Shown one piece after another: positions 1 to 6,026 of a DNA stretch of 10,834 nucleotides. The DNA comes from Bacillota bacterium (lineage in GTDB: Bacteria > Bacillota_A > Clostridia > Clostridiales > Clostridiaceae). Under the pieces are notes generated by a model that was given only the letters and a program-made list of their open reading frames with translations, ran no database searches and was not told the origin of the DNA. Numbering within the stretch: position 1 is the first letter of the stretch; each line of letters starts with the position of its first letter. A program made the translations under genes and the position numbers. The DNA lies in assembly GCA_021837545.1 (NCBI GenBank), contig JAKBFR010000081.1:1-10834 (forward strand), read 5' to 3'.

Positions 1-1
1 G

Positions 2-277
2 AATTCAGAAAAAGATTTTTGGATAAATGATTTATTAGGTGGAAGAGATGTTGATGTATTAAAGGTACCTCATCATGGAAATGATACATCATCAACTGTA
101 GACTTTATTAGATACTTAAAACCGGATATTGGAATAATAAGCAGATCAGATAAAAGCATAGTAAAAAATATTGCTTATAATAATTTGATTTCTAATGGAG
201 TTAGTTTATATGAAACAAGTGCAAACGATGGAGTTTCAATATATGCAACACCAGAAAATTGGACAGTCTCAAAATAG
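2..277 (+). CDS. ComEC-like metallo-beta-lactamase-fold hydrolase, C-terminal fragment
   Basis: This is the last 91 codons of a gene whose 5' part lies outside the window; the stop is TAG at 275-277. The fragment contains VLKVPHHGNDTSS, the late metal-ligand motif (PHHG followed by TSS) typical of the soluble beta-lactamase-like domain of ComEC/Rec2 proteins. It is followed by a pattern usual for that family: a strand ending in 'KPDIGIISRSDKS', then a helix and 'ETSANDGVSIYATPE'. By homology it should be a metal-dependent hydrolase. Without the N-terminus I cannot tell whether it is a membrane ComEC channel, a secreted stand-alone MBL protein, or a wall-anchored protein like its downstream neighbours. 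The fragment itself has no wall-binding repeats. The stop codon touches the edge of palindromic element A. Confidence 0.8.
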   Translation, partial: NSEKDFWINDLLGGRDVDVLKVPHHGNDTSSTVDFIRYLKPDIGIISRSDKSIVKNIAYNNLISNGVSLYETSANDGVSIYATPENWTVSK

Positions 278-533
278 ATACCAGGGTGAAGACTTTACTT
301 ATGGGGATAATCCTGCCGAAATAAGGAGGCATGCATTTGTTTCAGTTACGGAAGATTTTGATGGGTGCTTCTAAGATCATAAGTTGTGCCCAAAATGCTT
401 GCTTCAAAGGCGAGCTTTGAACAAGCGTTTTGGAACAACTTATAATCTAGAAGCACAGCCATCGAAATCTTCTCATGTAACATTACACAAACGCATGCCC
501 CCTTATTTCTAGTTAGGAATATCCTAATAAGTA
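278..533. repeat. Palindromic repeat element, copy A (~255 bp)
   Basis: This is a long imperfect inverted repeat without a credible ORF. The left arm (about 297-395) and right arm (about 422-533) are near reverse complements. GAAATAAGGAGGCATGC (319-335) pairs with GCATGCCCCCTTATTTC at 493-509. ATTTTGATGGGTGCTTCTA (355-373) pairs with TAGAAGCACAGCCATCGAAAT around 449-469. AAAATGCTTG (392-401) pairs with CAAGCGTTTT (422-431). The loop is about 402-421. The left end carries a shared outer motif (AGATACCAGGGT...TACTTATG) that is also found in copies B and C. The element begins at the MBL stop codon. It could be a MITE-like non-autonomous element, a structured RNA, or both; the extended stem would also act on transcripts as an mRNA 3' structure. 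Confidence 0.8.
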
Positions 534-576
534 TAGTAGATATTTAATATAATACAGATAAACAGGTACAAAGTTA

Positions 577-668
577 TACTTATACTATGAAAATATATCC
601 AAACTAGAAATGCATGACCTTTATTTCGGTGGGACATACGCATAAGTACACTTTTCACTGTGGGTATC
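577..668 (-). repeat. Miniature, inverted copy C of the palindromic element
   Basis: Read on the minus strand, this segment starts with AGATACCCACAG, then GTACTTATG and CCGAAATAAAGGTCATGC, which match the left end of copies A and B. It jumps straight to CTAGTTTGGATATATTTTC and ATAGTATAAGTA, which match the right end of copy B. The whole interior, more than 150 bp in A, is missing, leaving both termini joined at a GCATTT|CTAG junction. It lies about 45 bp from copy A in the opposite orientation. Confidence 0.7.
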
Positions 669-700
669 TATATAGAAGAATTCTATATAATTTAATTTGA

Positions 701-743
701 AAAAAAGTTTCACATAAATATTAAATTTATGTGAAACTTTTTT
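701..743. terminator. Bidirectional intrinsic terminator
   Basis: A perfect 19-bp stem (left arm 701-719, starting AAAAAAGTTTCACA; right arm 725-743, ending GTGAAACTTTTTT) encloses a 5-nt loop, ATTAA. The arms begin with an A-run and end with a T-run, so either strand yields a hairpin followed by U residues. It lies between the plus-strand MBL gene and the converging minus-strand small genes and can serve both. A smaller 9-bp hairpin (669-677 with 681-689, containing TATAGAA/TTCTATA) sits just before it. Confidence 0.85.
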
Positions 744-904
744 GGGAAATAAGCACTAAATTAAAATGATAAACTTTAGTACTTATGTATTATGGGGTAC
801 AATTATTATTTTGACCAACATTAGCAAGTTTATTCAAATAATTTAAAAATAATATTTATAATTATTAATTGTAAACTATATAGTTAAAAAGTGTAGTAAT
901 TATT

Positions 905-1213
905 TTAATCGTTGTCTAAATCATAATCGTCAGGAAAAATCATATCTTCTGTGTAATCAAATTCTGCATTAGATATATTATTTGAAACAATAGGATCTAC
1001 TGCTGGATTTGGCATATTTACTGGAAAATCAACACCAGTTCCACTTTCAACACTTTCATCACTTGGAGAATAATCAGTTCTTATTTTTGGTAAATAAGCA
1101 TTTTTTACATTTCCAGAAAGATCAGTCATTAAATTTGGCGAAAGAGTAGTATTTAAATTTTGTTTAGAACTGCTTTCTAAATTTGTATTATTGGGTAATT
1201 TTTCTTTATTCAT
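905..1213 (-). CDS. Small acidic low-complexity protein, paralog 1 of 3
   Basis: Encodes 102 residues with no signal peptide, membrane segment or cysteine. It is rich in Asn, Ser, Asp and Pro and ends in a strongly acidic tail (EDMIFPDDYDLDND), so it is probably intrinsically disordered. The ATG at 1213 is preceded by TTGGAG at a normal spacing, in a leader (AATTAAGATTGGAGCGATT) nearly identical to those of the two upstream paralogs. The motif 'YLPKIRTDYSPSDESVESGTGVDF' in its centre corresponds to 'YLSQLKVDYPPSEESIERANGLD' in paralog 3, showing common origin. Function is unknown. The PSxESVExA-type motif faintly recalls DUF3787-type clostridial spore-associated small proteins, but this is a weak impression only. 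Transcription probably ends at the 701-743 hairpin. Confidence 0.7.
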   Translation of the reverse strand: MNKEKLPNNTNLESSSKQNLNTTLSPNLMTDLSGNVKNAYLPKIRTDYSPSDESVESGTGVDFPVNMPNPAVDPIVSNNISNAEFDYTEDMIFPDDYDLDND

Positions 1214-1263
1214 ATTAATCGCTCCAATCTTAATTAATAATTCTTTCTAATTTCAATATATTT

Positions 1264-1512
1264 TCATATTTCATCATTATAGTTAGATTCATCAGAATCA
1301 CCATCAGCATTTAAATCAATAAGCTGTGTATCTAGGTTTGTTCTAGAAATATTTGAGTTATTTTTATCTTTAATGTTTCTTTTACTCGAATTATTAGTAT
1401 GGCTTAAATTTTCAGCATCAGAAGCTTCTAACGCTGTTGAGTAGATATCTGTTAATTTTGCTACAGCATAATCTTGTTGAGTTGGGTTAGAGGTAATCTT
1501 TTTTTTACTCAC
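1264..1512 (-). CDS. Small acidic low-complexity protein, paralog 2 of 3 (GTG start)
   Basis: Encodes 82 residues if started at GTG 1512. A longer reading from GTG 1521 overlaps the ribosome binding site GATAGGAG, so 1512 is preferred: AGGAG lies 8 nt upstream and the leader AATTAAGATAGGAGTGATT matches the paralogs. The N-terminus VSKKKITSNPTQQDYAVAKL aligns with MNKENSPSNLTSRDYSEEK of paralog 3. The C-terminus is acidic (DLNADGDSDESNYNDEI). It has no Cys, Trp, signal peptide or membrane helix and is likely disordered. It lacks the central YxPSxES motif of the other two, so it may have lost that module. Function is unknown. It lies 50 bp from paralog 1 and about 80 bp from paralog 3, consistent with one transcript. 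Confidence 0.65.
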   Translation of the reverse strand: MSKKKITSNPTQQDYAVAKLTDIYSTALEASDAENLSHTNNSSKRNIKDKNNSNISRTNLDTQLIDLNADGDSDESNYNDEI

Positions 1513-1593
1513 AATAATCACTCCTATCTTAATTAAATTGCCACGTATAAGTATAGTTTTAGTTTTGTTTATCTATATTTCTCTATAATGAAA

Positions 1594-1839
1594 CTATGAA
1601 TTAGATATGGTATTGGTAATAGAAGATTCAGATACTGAATTTGGGTTAGCAGGATCTAAACCATTTGCACGTTCAATACTTTCTTCACTTGGAGGATAAT
1701 CAACTTTCAATTGCGATAGATAAGTATCTTTTATTTTTTCAGTATAAGAATCTTTTAGTTTTGATTGCTCAATATCAATTGATTTTTCTTCAGAATAATC
1801 TCGTGAAGTTAAGTTAGAAGGGGAATTTTCTTTATTCAT
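1594..1839 (-). CDS. Small hydrophilic low-complexity protein, paralog 3 of 3
   Basis: Encodes 81 residues from the ATG at 1839. An upstream in-frame ATG at 1869 would place the ribosome binding site ATAGGAGTGATT inside the coding region, so it is rejected. The protein is charged and Ser-rich, with N-terminus MNKENSPSNLTSRDYSEEKS, a Lys/Asp-rich middle and the segment 'KVDYPPSEESIERANGLD' shared with paralog 1. It has no hydrophobic segment. As the first gene of the presumed minus-strand operon its promoter should lie in 1840-2100, but I see no convincing sigma-A hexamer pair there. A sporulation or other alternative sigma factor is possible but not shown. Function is unknown; a spore-associated role is speculative. 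Confidence 0.65.
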   Translation of the reverse strand: MNKENSPSNLTSRDYSEEKSIDIEQSKLKDSYTEKIKDTYLSQLKVDYPPSEESIERANGLDPANPNSVSESSITNTISNS

Positions 1840-2284
1840 AAAAATCACTCCTATCATAATTATTTTCATTTTTTACTTTATAGAAAGAAATAGTATTTGA
1901 AATTTCAGAGTAACTAAAAATAAAATATATAAGATTTAGTTACATTCTATTATTTGAAAAAAGAATCGTATTAATACATGAAATATATAGAAATATATAT
2001 TCCTCCACCATAGGGAGATTTTATTATTTCCAGTGCCTTATTGATTTTACTTATGGATTTATACTCATACATTAAATCGAATTAGAGAATTTAAAGTACT
2101 AACAGTAAATGATAAATGATAAATTTAAAATCATTAAAAATTGAAAATTGAAAATTGAGCATTGACAATTGATAATTGAAAATTAAATTTCAAATATAAC
2201 CATAACATGAGAAATAAGTAATTATTACTGTATTTAAAGAAAATTTATGATAAAATTATTTTATAATGGCATAGGAGGGATTTT
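1840..2284. other. Divergent gene-free region
   Basis: This 445-bp spacer separates the minus-strand trio from the first wall-protein gene. It contains a 9-bp perfect inverted repeat (GTAACTAAA at 1910-1918 with TTTAGTTAC at 1935-1943), a possible operator or hairpin between the two transcription directions. It also holds a tract of 7-bp repeats at 2140-2181 and the ribosome binding site AGGAGGG just before 2285. A TATAAT at 2262-2267 is only about 5 nt from that site and is a poor promoter candidate. No RNA gene or convincing gene is seen; a 33-codon minus-strand frame at 1971-2072 is not supported. Confidence 0.6.
2140..2181. repeat. Six tandem ATTGANN heptads
   Basis: The tract reads ATTGAAA, ATTGAAA, ATTGAGC, ATTGACA, ATTGATA, ATTGAAA, an exact 7-bp period with an invariant ATTGA core and two free bases. 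A degenerate ATTAAAA unit precedes it. It lies about 105-145 bp upstream of the P1 start codon. Similar heptads occur upstream of P3 and P4. Confidence 0.65.
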
Positions 2285-4066
2285 ATGAATAAAAATATAA
2301 AACGTATAATTGCACTTACACTTACTATTAGTGCGTTTTCAACAATTTCAGCTATAACACCAGGTACAGCTTTTGATATGACAACTAAGCCGGTGTATGC
2401 AGCTTCTTATTCTCCTAATGATGGCGAATTAAAATCATTAACTGTAAAATCATTAAACGGAGATACTCTTGATCTTCGCGATGGATATAATGGAAGTACT
2501 GTAAAATTAAATGAGGACAAGGAGTATTATGCAAAACTCACAACTGATAGTGATGGAATAAAAATAAGTTCAAAAGTAGAAGGTGATGGCTACATAGTAA
2601 AAATATTCACATCTGACAAAGCTGATGCAACAGCTTATGATCCAGGAGACGAAATTTTACTTGAAAAAGGGGATGCAACTCTTTATGTAAGAACTTATGA
2701 ATCTGACTCAGCATTTAGAAAAGCAAAAAATACTTTAGATGATGTATCAATTTGTCAAGAAGAATACATTTTAAATGTTAGGAAAACTACAGAAAGTTCT
2801 TACGAAGATACAACTCAAGATCCTATATATTTATACAATATTAAACCTAGCACAGGAGATATAACTTTTATTAAAGGAAAGACTTCATATAATATGAAAG
2901 TAGATTCAGCTGTTGATAATATAAGAATTACAGCAACTCCAGAAGATAGTAATGATAGAGTTAGAATAAATGGAACACTAGTAGATTCAAGTGATAAATA
3001 TAAAAAAGTTGTGGATTTAGCTGATGGAAAAAATGAAATTATAATAAAGGTTACAGATGATAAGGACAATCAAAGAACATATACATTAAATGTAACAAGA
3101 GGTGATTCATCAAGTGCTACTCAAGATGATATATATCTAGATGATCTTACCTTAAGTGAAGGAAGTATTGATTTTTCTCAAGATGAAACTTCATATAATG
3201 TAGATCTTGATCAAACAATTAGTGACATAACAATAGGTGCAAAACCAGAAGATGATAATTATGCAGTTACAATTGATGGAGATGAAGTAACTTCTGGGGA
3301 CAATTATGAAAAGGATGTATCTTTATCTAAGGGTAAAAATACTATAGAAGTAATAATTCAAGATGAATTAAATGATAAAAAGAGAACTTATACCTTAACT
3401 ATAAATAGAGGTACAGTAGCTCAAACTAATACATCAACAGACACTAAAACAACTGGTTGGGTAGAGACTGCTGACGGCTGGAAATATAATGATGAAAATG
3501 GAAAATTATTAAAGAATTCATGGTTATATGATAAAGATGCAAGCGTTTATTGTTATTTAAATTCAGATGGAATTAGAGAAACAGGATGGTTTAAAGATAA
3601 AGACAATTGGTACTTATTAAATGAAAAAGGTGCTATGTTAACAGGTTGGCAAAAGACAGATGGAAAGTGGTATTTGTTAGATACAAATGGGGCAATGAGG
3701 ACAGGCTGGTATAAACAAGAAGCTGCAGTTGAAGGTAATAAAAATGATACTACTCCAATTACTACTTCAAGTGATCCCACTTCAAGCACTAACACAACAA
3801 CTACCAATGCTGACACAACTAATGCTGATACTACAAAAACTGAAGGATGGTATTATCTAACTGGTGATGGTTCCATGAAAACAGGATGGTTACTTGACGG
3901 AAAGAATTGGTATTACCTAAATACAAATGGGATAATGCAAAAAGGATGGTTAATCAGTTCTAATTCAAAATACTATTTAAATGAAAATGGTATTATGGTA
4001 ACAGGTACTCAAACAATTGATGGAAAAGAATATAAATTCACTACAAGTGGAGTCTTAATAATCTAG
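2285..4066 (+). CDS. Secreted wall-binding protein P1: two cadherin-like domains plus wall-binding repeats
   Basis: Encodes 593 residues with the ATG after AGGAGGG. Residues 1-39 form a Sec signal peptide (MNKNIKRII, hydrophobic core, cleavage near VYA|AS). Residues 44-166 are a beta-rich domain I do not recognise, shared with P2-P4. Residues 179-272 and 282-376 are two cadherin-like beta-sandwich domains (Cadherin-like_beta type). Both show the IYL..L..S.G...F....SYNV opening, ATPED/AKPED, a SDKYKK or SGDNYEKDV strand, KGKN and a final RTYTLxxxRG. Residues 390-593 hold about eight wall-binding repeats (WYYLNTNGxMxTGW type, choline-binding family), split at 481-518 by a Thr/Asn/Asp-rich insertion. 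No catalytic domain is visible, so it is a structural or adhesive surface protein rather than a lytic enzyme. Unusual for this set are Cys157 and Cys423. Palindromic element B begins a few bases after the stop. Closest relative in the window is P2. Confidence 0.9.
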   Translation: MNKNIKRIIALTLTISAFSTISAITPGTAFDMTTKPVYAASYSPNDGELKSLTVKSLNGDTLDLRDGYNGSTVKLNEDKEYYAKLTTDSDGIKISSKVEGDGYIVKIFTSDKADATAYDPGDEILLEKGDATLYVRTYESDSAFRKAKNTLDDVSICQEEYILNVRKTTESSYEDTTQDPIYLYNIKPSTGDITFIKGKTSYNMKVDSAVDNIRITATPEDSNDRVRINGTLVDSSDKYKKVVDLADGKNEIIIKVTDDKDNQRTYTLNVTRGDSSSATQDDIYLDDLTLSEGSIDFSQDETSYNVDLDQTISDITIGAKPEDDNYAVTIDGDEVTSGDNYEKDVSLSKGKNTIEVIIQDELNDKKRTYTLTINRGTVAQTNTSTDTKTTGWVETADGWKYNDENGKLLKNSWLYDKDASVYCYLNSDGIRETGWFKDKDNWYLLNEKGAMLTGWQKTDGKWYLLDTNGAMRTGWYKQEAAVEGNKNDTTPITTSSDPTSSTNTTTTNADTTNADTTKTEGWYYLTGDGSMKTGWLLDGKNWYYLNTNGIMQKGWLISSNSKYYLNENGIMVTGTQTIDGKEYKFTTSGVLII

Positions 4067-4073
4067 TTTATAT

Positions 4074-4436
4074 ATACACAGGGTAAAAACTGTACTTATG
4101 TGGATAATCCGCCGAAATAAGGGGGCATGCATTTGTTTCAGTTACTGAAGATTTTGATGGGTGATTCTAAGATTACAAGTTGCACCCAAAATGCTAGCCT
4201 CAAAGGTAAACGCTCACGGAGAAAGTTCGAAGAACGAAATGTAAAATGCCCACAAGGGGAAAGTTCAGGAGGCCAAATATAAAATTTGGACCTTCACTTT
4301 TCGATTCTCACTTTTTGAACAAGCATTTTGGAACAACTTCTAATCTAGAAGCACAGCCATAAAAATCTTCAACGTAACATTCCACAAAAGCATGCCCCCT
4401 TATTTCTAGTTGGGTATATTTTCATAGTATAAGTAC
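4074..4436. repeat. Palindromic repeat element, copy B, with enlarged loop (~360 bp)
   Basis: The left arm starts with ACACAGGGTAAAAACTG and GTACTTATG (4092-4100), followed by GCCGAAATAAGGGGGCATGC, the same path as copy A. The right arm ends with GCATGCCCCCTTATTTCTAG (4391-4410) and ATAAGTAC (4429-4436), so GTACTTAT and ATAAGTAC are matching termini. Compared with A, the loop is about 100 bp longer (about 4207-4311). That extra part folds on itself, for example GGCCAAAT (4271-4278) with ATTTGGACC (4284-4292). The element begins about 7 nt after the P1 stop codon, as copy A does after the MBL gene. No ORF is evident. Confidence 0.8.
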
Positions 4437-4439
4437 AAT
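4410..4439 (+). promoter_or_regulatory. Candidate outward promoter in the right end of element B
   Basis: TTGGGT (4410-4415) and TACAAT (4434-4439) are separated by 18 bp, a sigma-A-like arrangement with a weak -35 and a good -10. Initiation about 7 nt downstream would start at roughly 4446, the base of the hairpin that opens the 40-bp array, and would read toward fic. This is a sequence match only, in AT-rich DNA where such matches are common. Confidence 0.35.
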
Positions 4440-4447
4440 TTCAGGTA

Positions 4448-4504
4448 TATTTACTTTTGATATAGGTAAAAATATTAAATAATTACCTATATCAAAAGTA
4501 AATA
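4448..4504 (+). ncRNA. 22-bp perfect stem-loop at the head of the repeat array
   Basis: The arm 4448-4469 (TATTTACTTTTGATATAG, then GTAA) is fully complementary to 4483-4504 (TTACCTATATCAAAAGTAAA, then TA), with a 13-nt loop AAATATTAAATAA. There is no U-run after it, so it is not a typical terminator. It overlaps the first unit of the 40-bp tandem array. An RNA with this stem would be stable despite its AT content. It could instead act as a DNA operator; its labelling as RNA is inferred. Confidence 0.45.
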
Positions 4505-4621
4505 GGTAAAAATATTAAATAATTACCTATGTTAAAATTAAATAGGTAAAGATATTAAAACATTACCTATATTAAAACTAAACAGGCAAAAATGTTAAAA
4601 CATTACCTATATTAAATTAAA
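4462..4621 (+). repeat. Four tandem 40-bp repeats upstream of fic
   Basis: Units start at 4462, 4502, 4542 and 4582, an exact 40-bp period. Units 1 and 2 share ATAGGTAAAAATATTAAATA followed by ATTACCTAT; units 3 and 4 drift (AGATATTAAAACA; ACAGGCAA). In units 1-3 ATAGGTAA and TTACCTAT form an 8-bp inverted repeat around a 13-nt loop. The same arms can also pair between adjacent units across an 11-nt gap. There are no unique spacers, so this is not a CRISPR. It ends 66 bp before the fic start. Possible roles are iteron-like operators for the winged-helix domain of Fic, or a repetitive RNA as in type III toxin-antitoxin systems. Confidence 0.8.
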
Positions 4622-4687
4622 GCAGATAATTTTATAACTTATGATATCTATAAGAATAAAAATAATGATGGAAAGGAAGAGCAAAAA

Positions 4688-5758
4688 GTGCTGAAGAAAT
4701 TACCACCAAATGTAGATTTTAATACTGTAAATATATTAAAGCAATTGGCAAGGACAAATAGAGCACTTGCTGAACTCAAAGGTTATGCAGATACAATACC
4801 TAATAAACACATATTAATAAATGCGATTAATATAAATGAAGCAAAAGATAGTTCTGAAATAGAGCAAATTATAACAACTCATGATGAGCTGTATAAAGCA
4901 CTTACATATGACAAAATGGCGACAATACCAGCGAAAGAAGTTGTAAACTATAGGACTGCATTATGGCACGGATATCAATTGGTAAAAGAAAAACAAATTT
5001 TAACTACTAATATGTTAGTTGAAATTCAAAGTATAGTTGAGCAAAGTAATGCAGGAATACGTAAATTACCAGGGACTGCTCTTAGAAATGCTTCAACTGG
5101 AGAAGTAGTATATACACCACCACAATCTGAAGAGGATGTAAGAAATTACTTATCTAATTTAGAAATTTATATTAATGAAGATGAAGATGAAGTAGACCCA
5201 TTAATAAAATTAGCTATAATACATTATCAATTTGAAGCAATACATCCATTTTATGATGGTAATGGAAGAACCGGCAGAATAATAAATGTATTATATTTAG
5301 TTCTTAAGGGGTTACTTGATAGTCCAATATTATATTTAAGTAAATACATCCTCGAGAACAAAGCTTTATATTATAAATTACTAAAGACTATGCAAGATGA
5401 TTCTAATAATTGTGAAGGATTTGTAATATTTATATTAAAAGGTATTGAAGAAACTTCTTTGGATACTTTTAAAGTAGTTAAAAAAATAGTTGAAGAAATG
5501 AATAGTTATAGTGATGAATTAAAAGAAAAGTTACCACAAATATATTCAAAGGAATTACTGGAGTTATTATTTTTTGAATTTTATACTAAAACTTCATATA
5601 TAGAAGATGGGCTCAGAGTAAGTAGAAAAACAGCAGTAAGCTATTTGAAGAAATTAGAAGAGAATAATTTTTTATCTTCGCAAAAAATAGGAAGAGAAAA
5701 AATTTATTGCAATGATAAGTTATTTAAGGTGGTAAAAGAAAGTAACAGTCATAAATAA
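4688..5758 (+). CDS. Fic family protein (AMP transferase), class-II-like, with C-terminal winged helix
   Basis: Encodes 356 residues from a GTG at 4688, preceded by AAGGAAG. The start fits the usual family N-terminus (KKLPPNVDFNTVNILKQLARTNRALAEL, a Fic_N-type domain, residues about 4-85). Residues 55-60, SSEIEQ, match the position of the autoinhibitory (S/T)xxxE(G/N) helix, with inhibitory Glu59 but Gln60 instead of Gly/Asn. The Fic core (about 105-205) has the complete catalytic motif HPFYDGNGRTGR, residues 186-197, with His186 as predicted base. The flap is around GTALRNASTGEVVYTPP (129-145). Residues about 285-350 look like a winged helix (VSRKTAVSYLKKLEENNFL, then IGREKIYCND). Family members transfer AMP from ATP to hydroxyl side chains of target proteins. 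The target here is unknown. No separate antitoxin gene is adjacent. The wing and the inverted repeats upstream suggest possible autoregulation. It is flanked by surface-protein genes but has no signal peptide, so it acts in the cytoplasm. Confidence 0.92.
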   Translation: MLKKLPPNVDFNTVNILKQLARTNRALAELKGYADTIPNKHILINAININEAKDSSEIEQIITTHDELYKALTYDKMATIPAKEVVNYRTALWHGYQLVKEKQILTTNMLVEIQSIVEQSNAGIRKLPGTALRNASTGEVVYTPPQSEEDVRNYLSNLEIYINEDEDEVDPLIKLAIIHYQFEAIHPFYDGNGRTGRIINVLYLVLKGLLDSPILYLSKYILENKALYYKLLKTMQDDSNNCEGFVIFILKGIEETSLDTFKVVKKIVEEMNSYSDELKEKLPQIYSKELLELLFFEFYTKTSYIEDGLRVSRKTAVSYLKKLEENNFLSSQKIGREKIYCNDKLFKVVKESNSHK

Positions 5759-5823
5759 TATTACATGAATATATTTTTGGTGATTAACTTAATGAAAAAT
5801 TAATAATTTGATAATAAAAAATT

Positions 5824-5868
5824 TAGAACTATATAGTATACTTGTTAGTATATACAAATATAGTTCTA
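5824..5868. terminator. Stem-loop after fic, possible terminator
   Basis: An 11-bp perfect stem (TAGAACTATAT at 5824-5834 with ATATAGTTCTA at 5858-5868) has a 23-nt loop that can itself pair partly (AGTATAC with GTATAT). It is preceded by an A-run and followed by TATTTATAA rather than a clean T-run. It lies 66 bp after the fic stop, so a weak terminator is the simplest reading; an operator for the downstream promoter is an alternative. Confidence 0.45.
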
Positions 5869-5870
5869 TA

Positions 5871-5899
5871 TTTATAATTAAATTTAAATGTGGTACAAT
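5871..5899 (+). promoter_or_regulatory. Candidate extended -10 promoter for P2
   Basis: TGGTACAAT (5891-5899) is an extended -10 motif (TG, one base, TACAAT). A weak -35, TTTATA (5871-5876), lies 17 bp upstream. Transcription would begin near 5906 and leave a leader of about 120 nt. That leader would open with a 9-bp hairpin, TTTATAGTA (5903-5911) with TACTATAAA (5919-5927), loop GGAAAGT. Prediction is by motif only. Confidence 0.4.
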
Positions 5900-6026
5900 T
5901 ACTTTATAGTAGGAAAGTTACTATAAATAGTATAAAAACTAGTAAAGTAACAATTAGTTTTATAGATTATACATACCATCAATATACAACAAGAATATAA
6001 GTTATAAATATAAATGGAGGTAGAAA

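Noticed and set aside
1971..2072. 33-codon minus-strand frame (begins MYEYKSISKINKALEIIKS)
   Set aside because: The N-terminus looks protein-like, but no ribosome binding site precedes the ATG and the frame ends early. At most a remnant; not supported as a gene.
2262..2267. TATAAT just before the P1 ribosome binding site
   Set aside because: Initiation 7 nt downstream would fall inside AGGAGGG, leaving no usable leader, and no -35 hexamer lies at 16-18 bp.
2815..3069. Minus-strand open frame of 84 codons inside P1
   Set aside because: Lies antisense within the cadherin-like domains of P1, has no ribosome binding site, and its hydrophobic composition is what the complement of Asp/Thr-rich codons gives.
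3553..3816. Minus-strand open frame of 87 codons inside P1
   Set aside because: Mirror of the wall-binding repeats and Thr-rich insertion; Val/Leu-rich because it reads the complement of Thr/Asn codons.
4462..4621. CRISPR-like array
   Set aside because: The 40-bp units are contiguous, with no unique spacers between repeats, and no cas gene is nearby.
4665..4694. Nine-codon upstream frame overlapping the fic start
   Set aside because: ATGATG to TGA overlapping the GTG start could suggest coupling, but it has no ribosome binding site of its own and the length is within chance.
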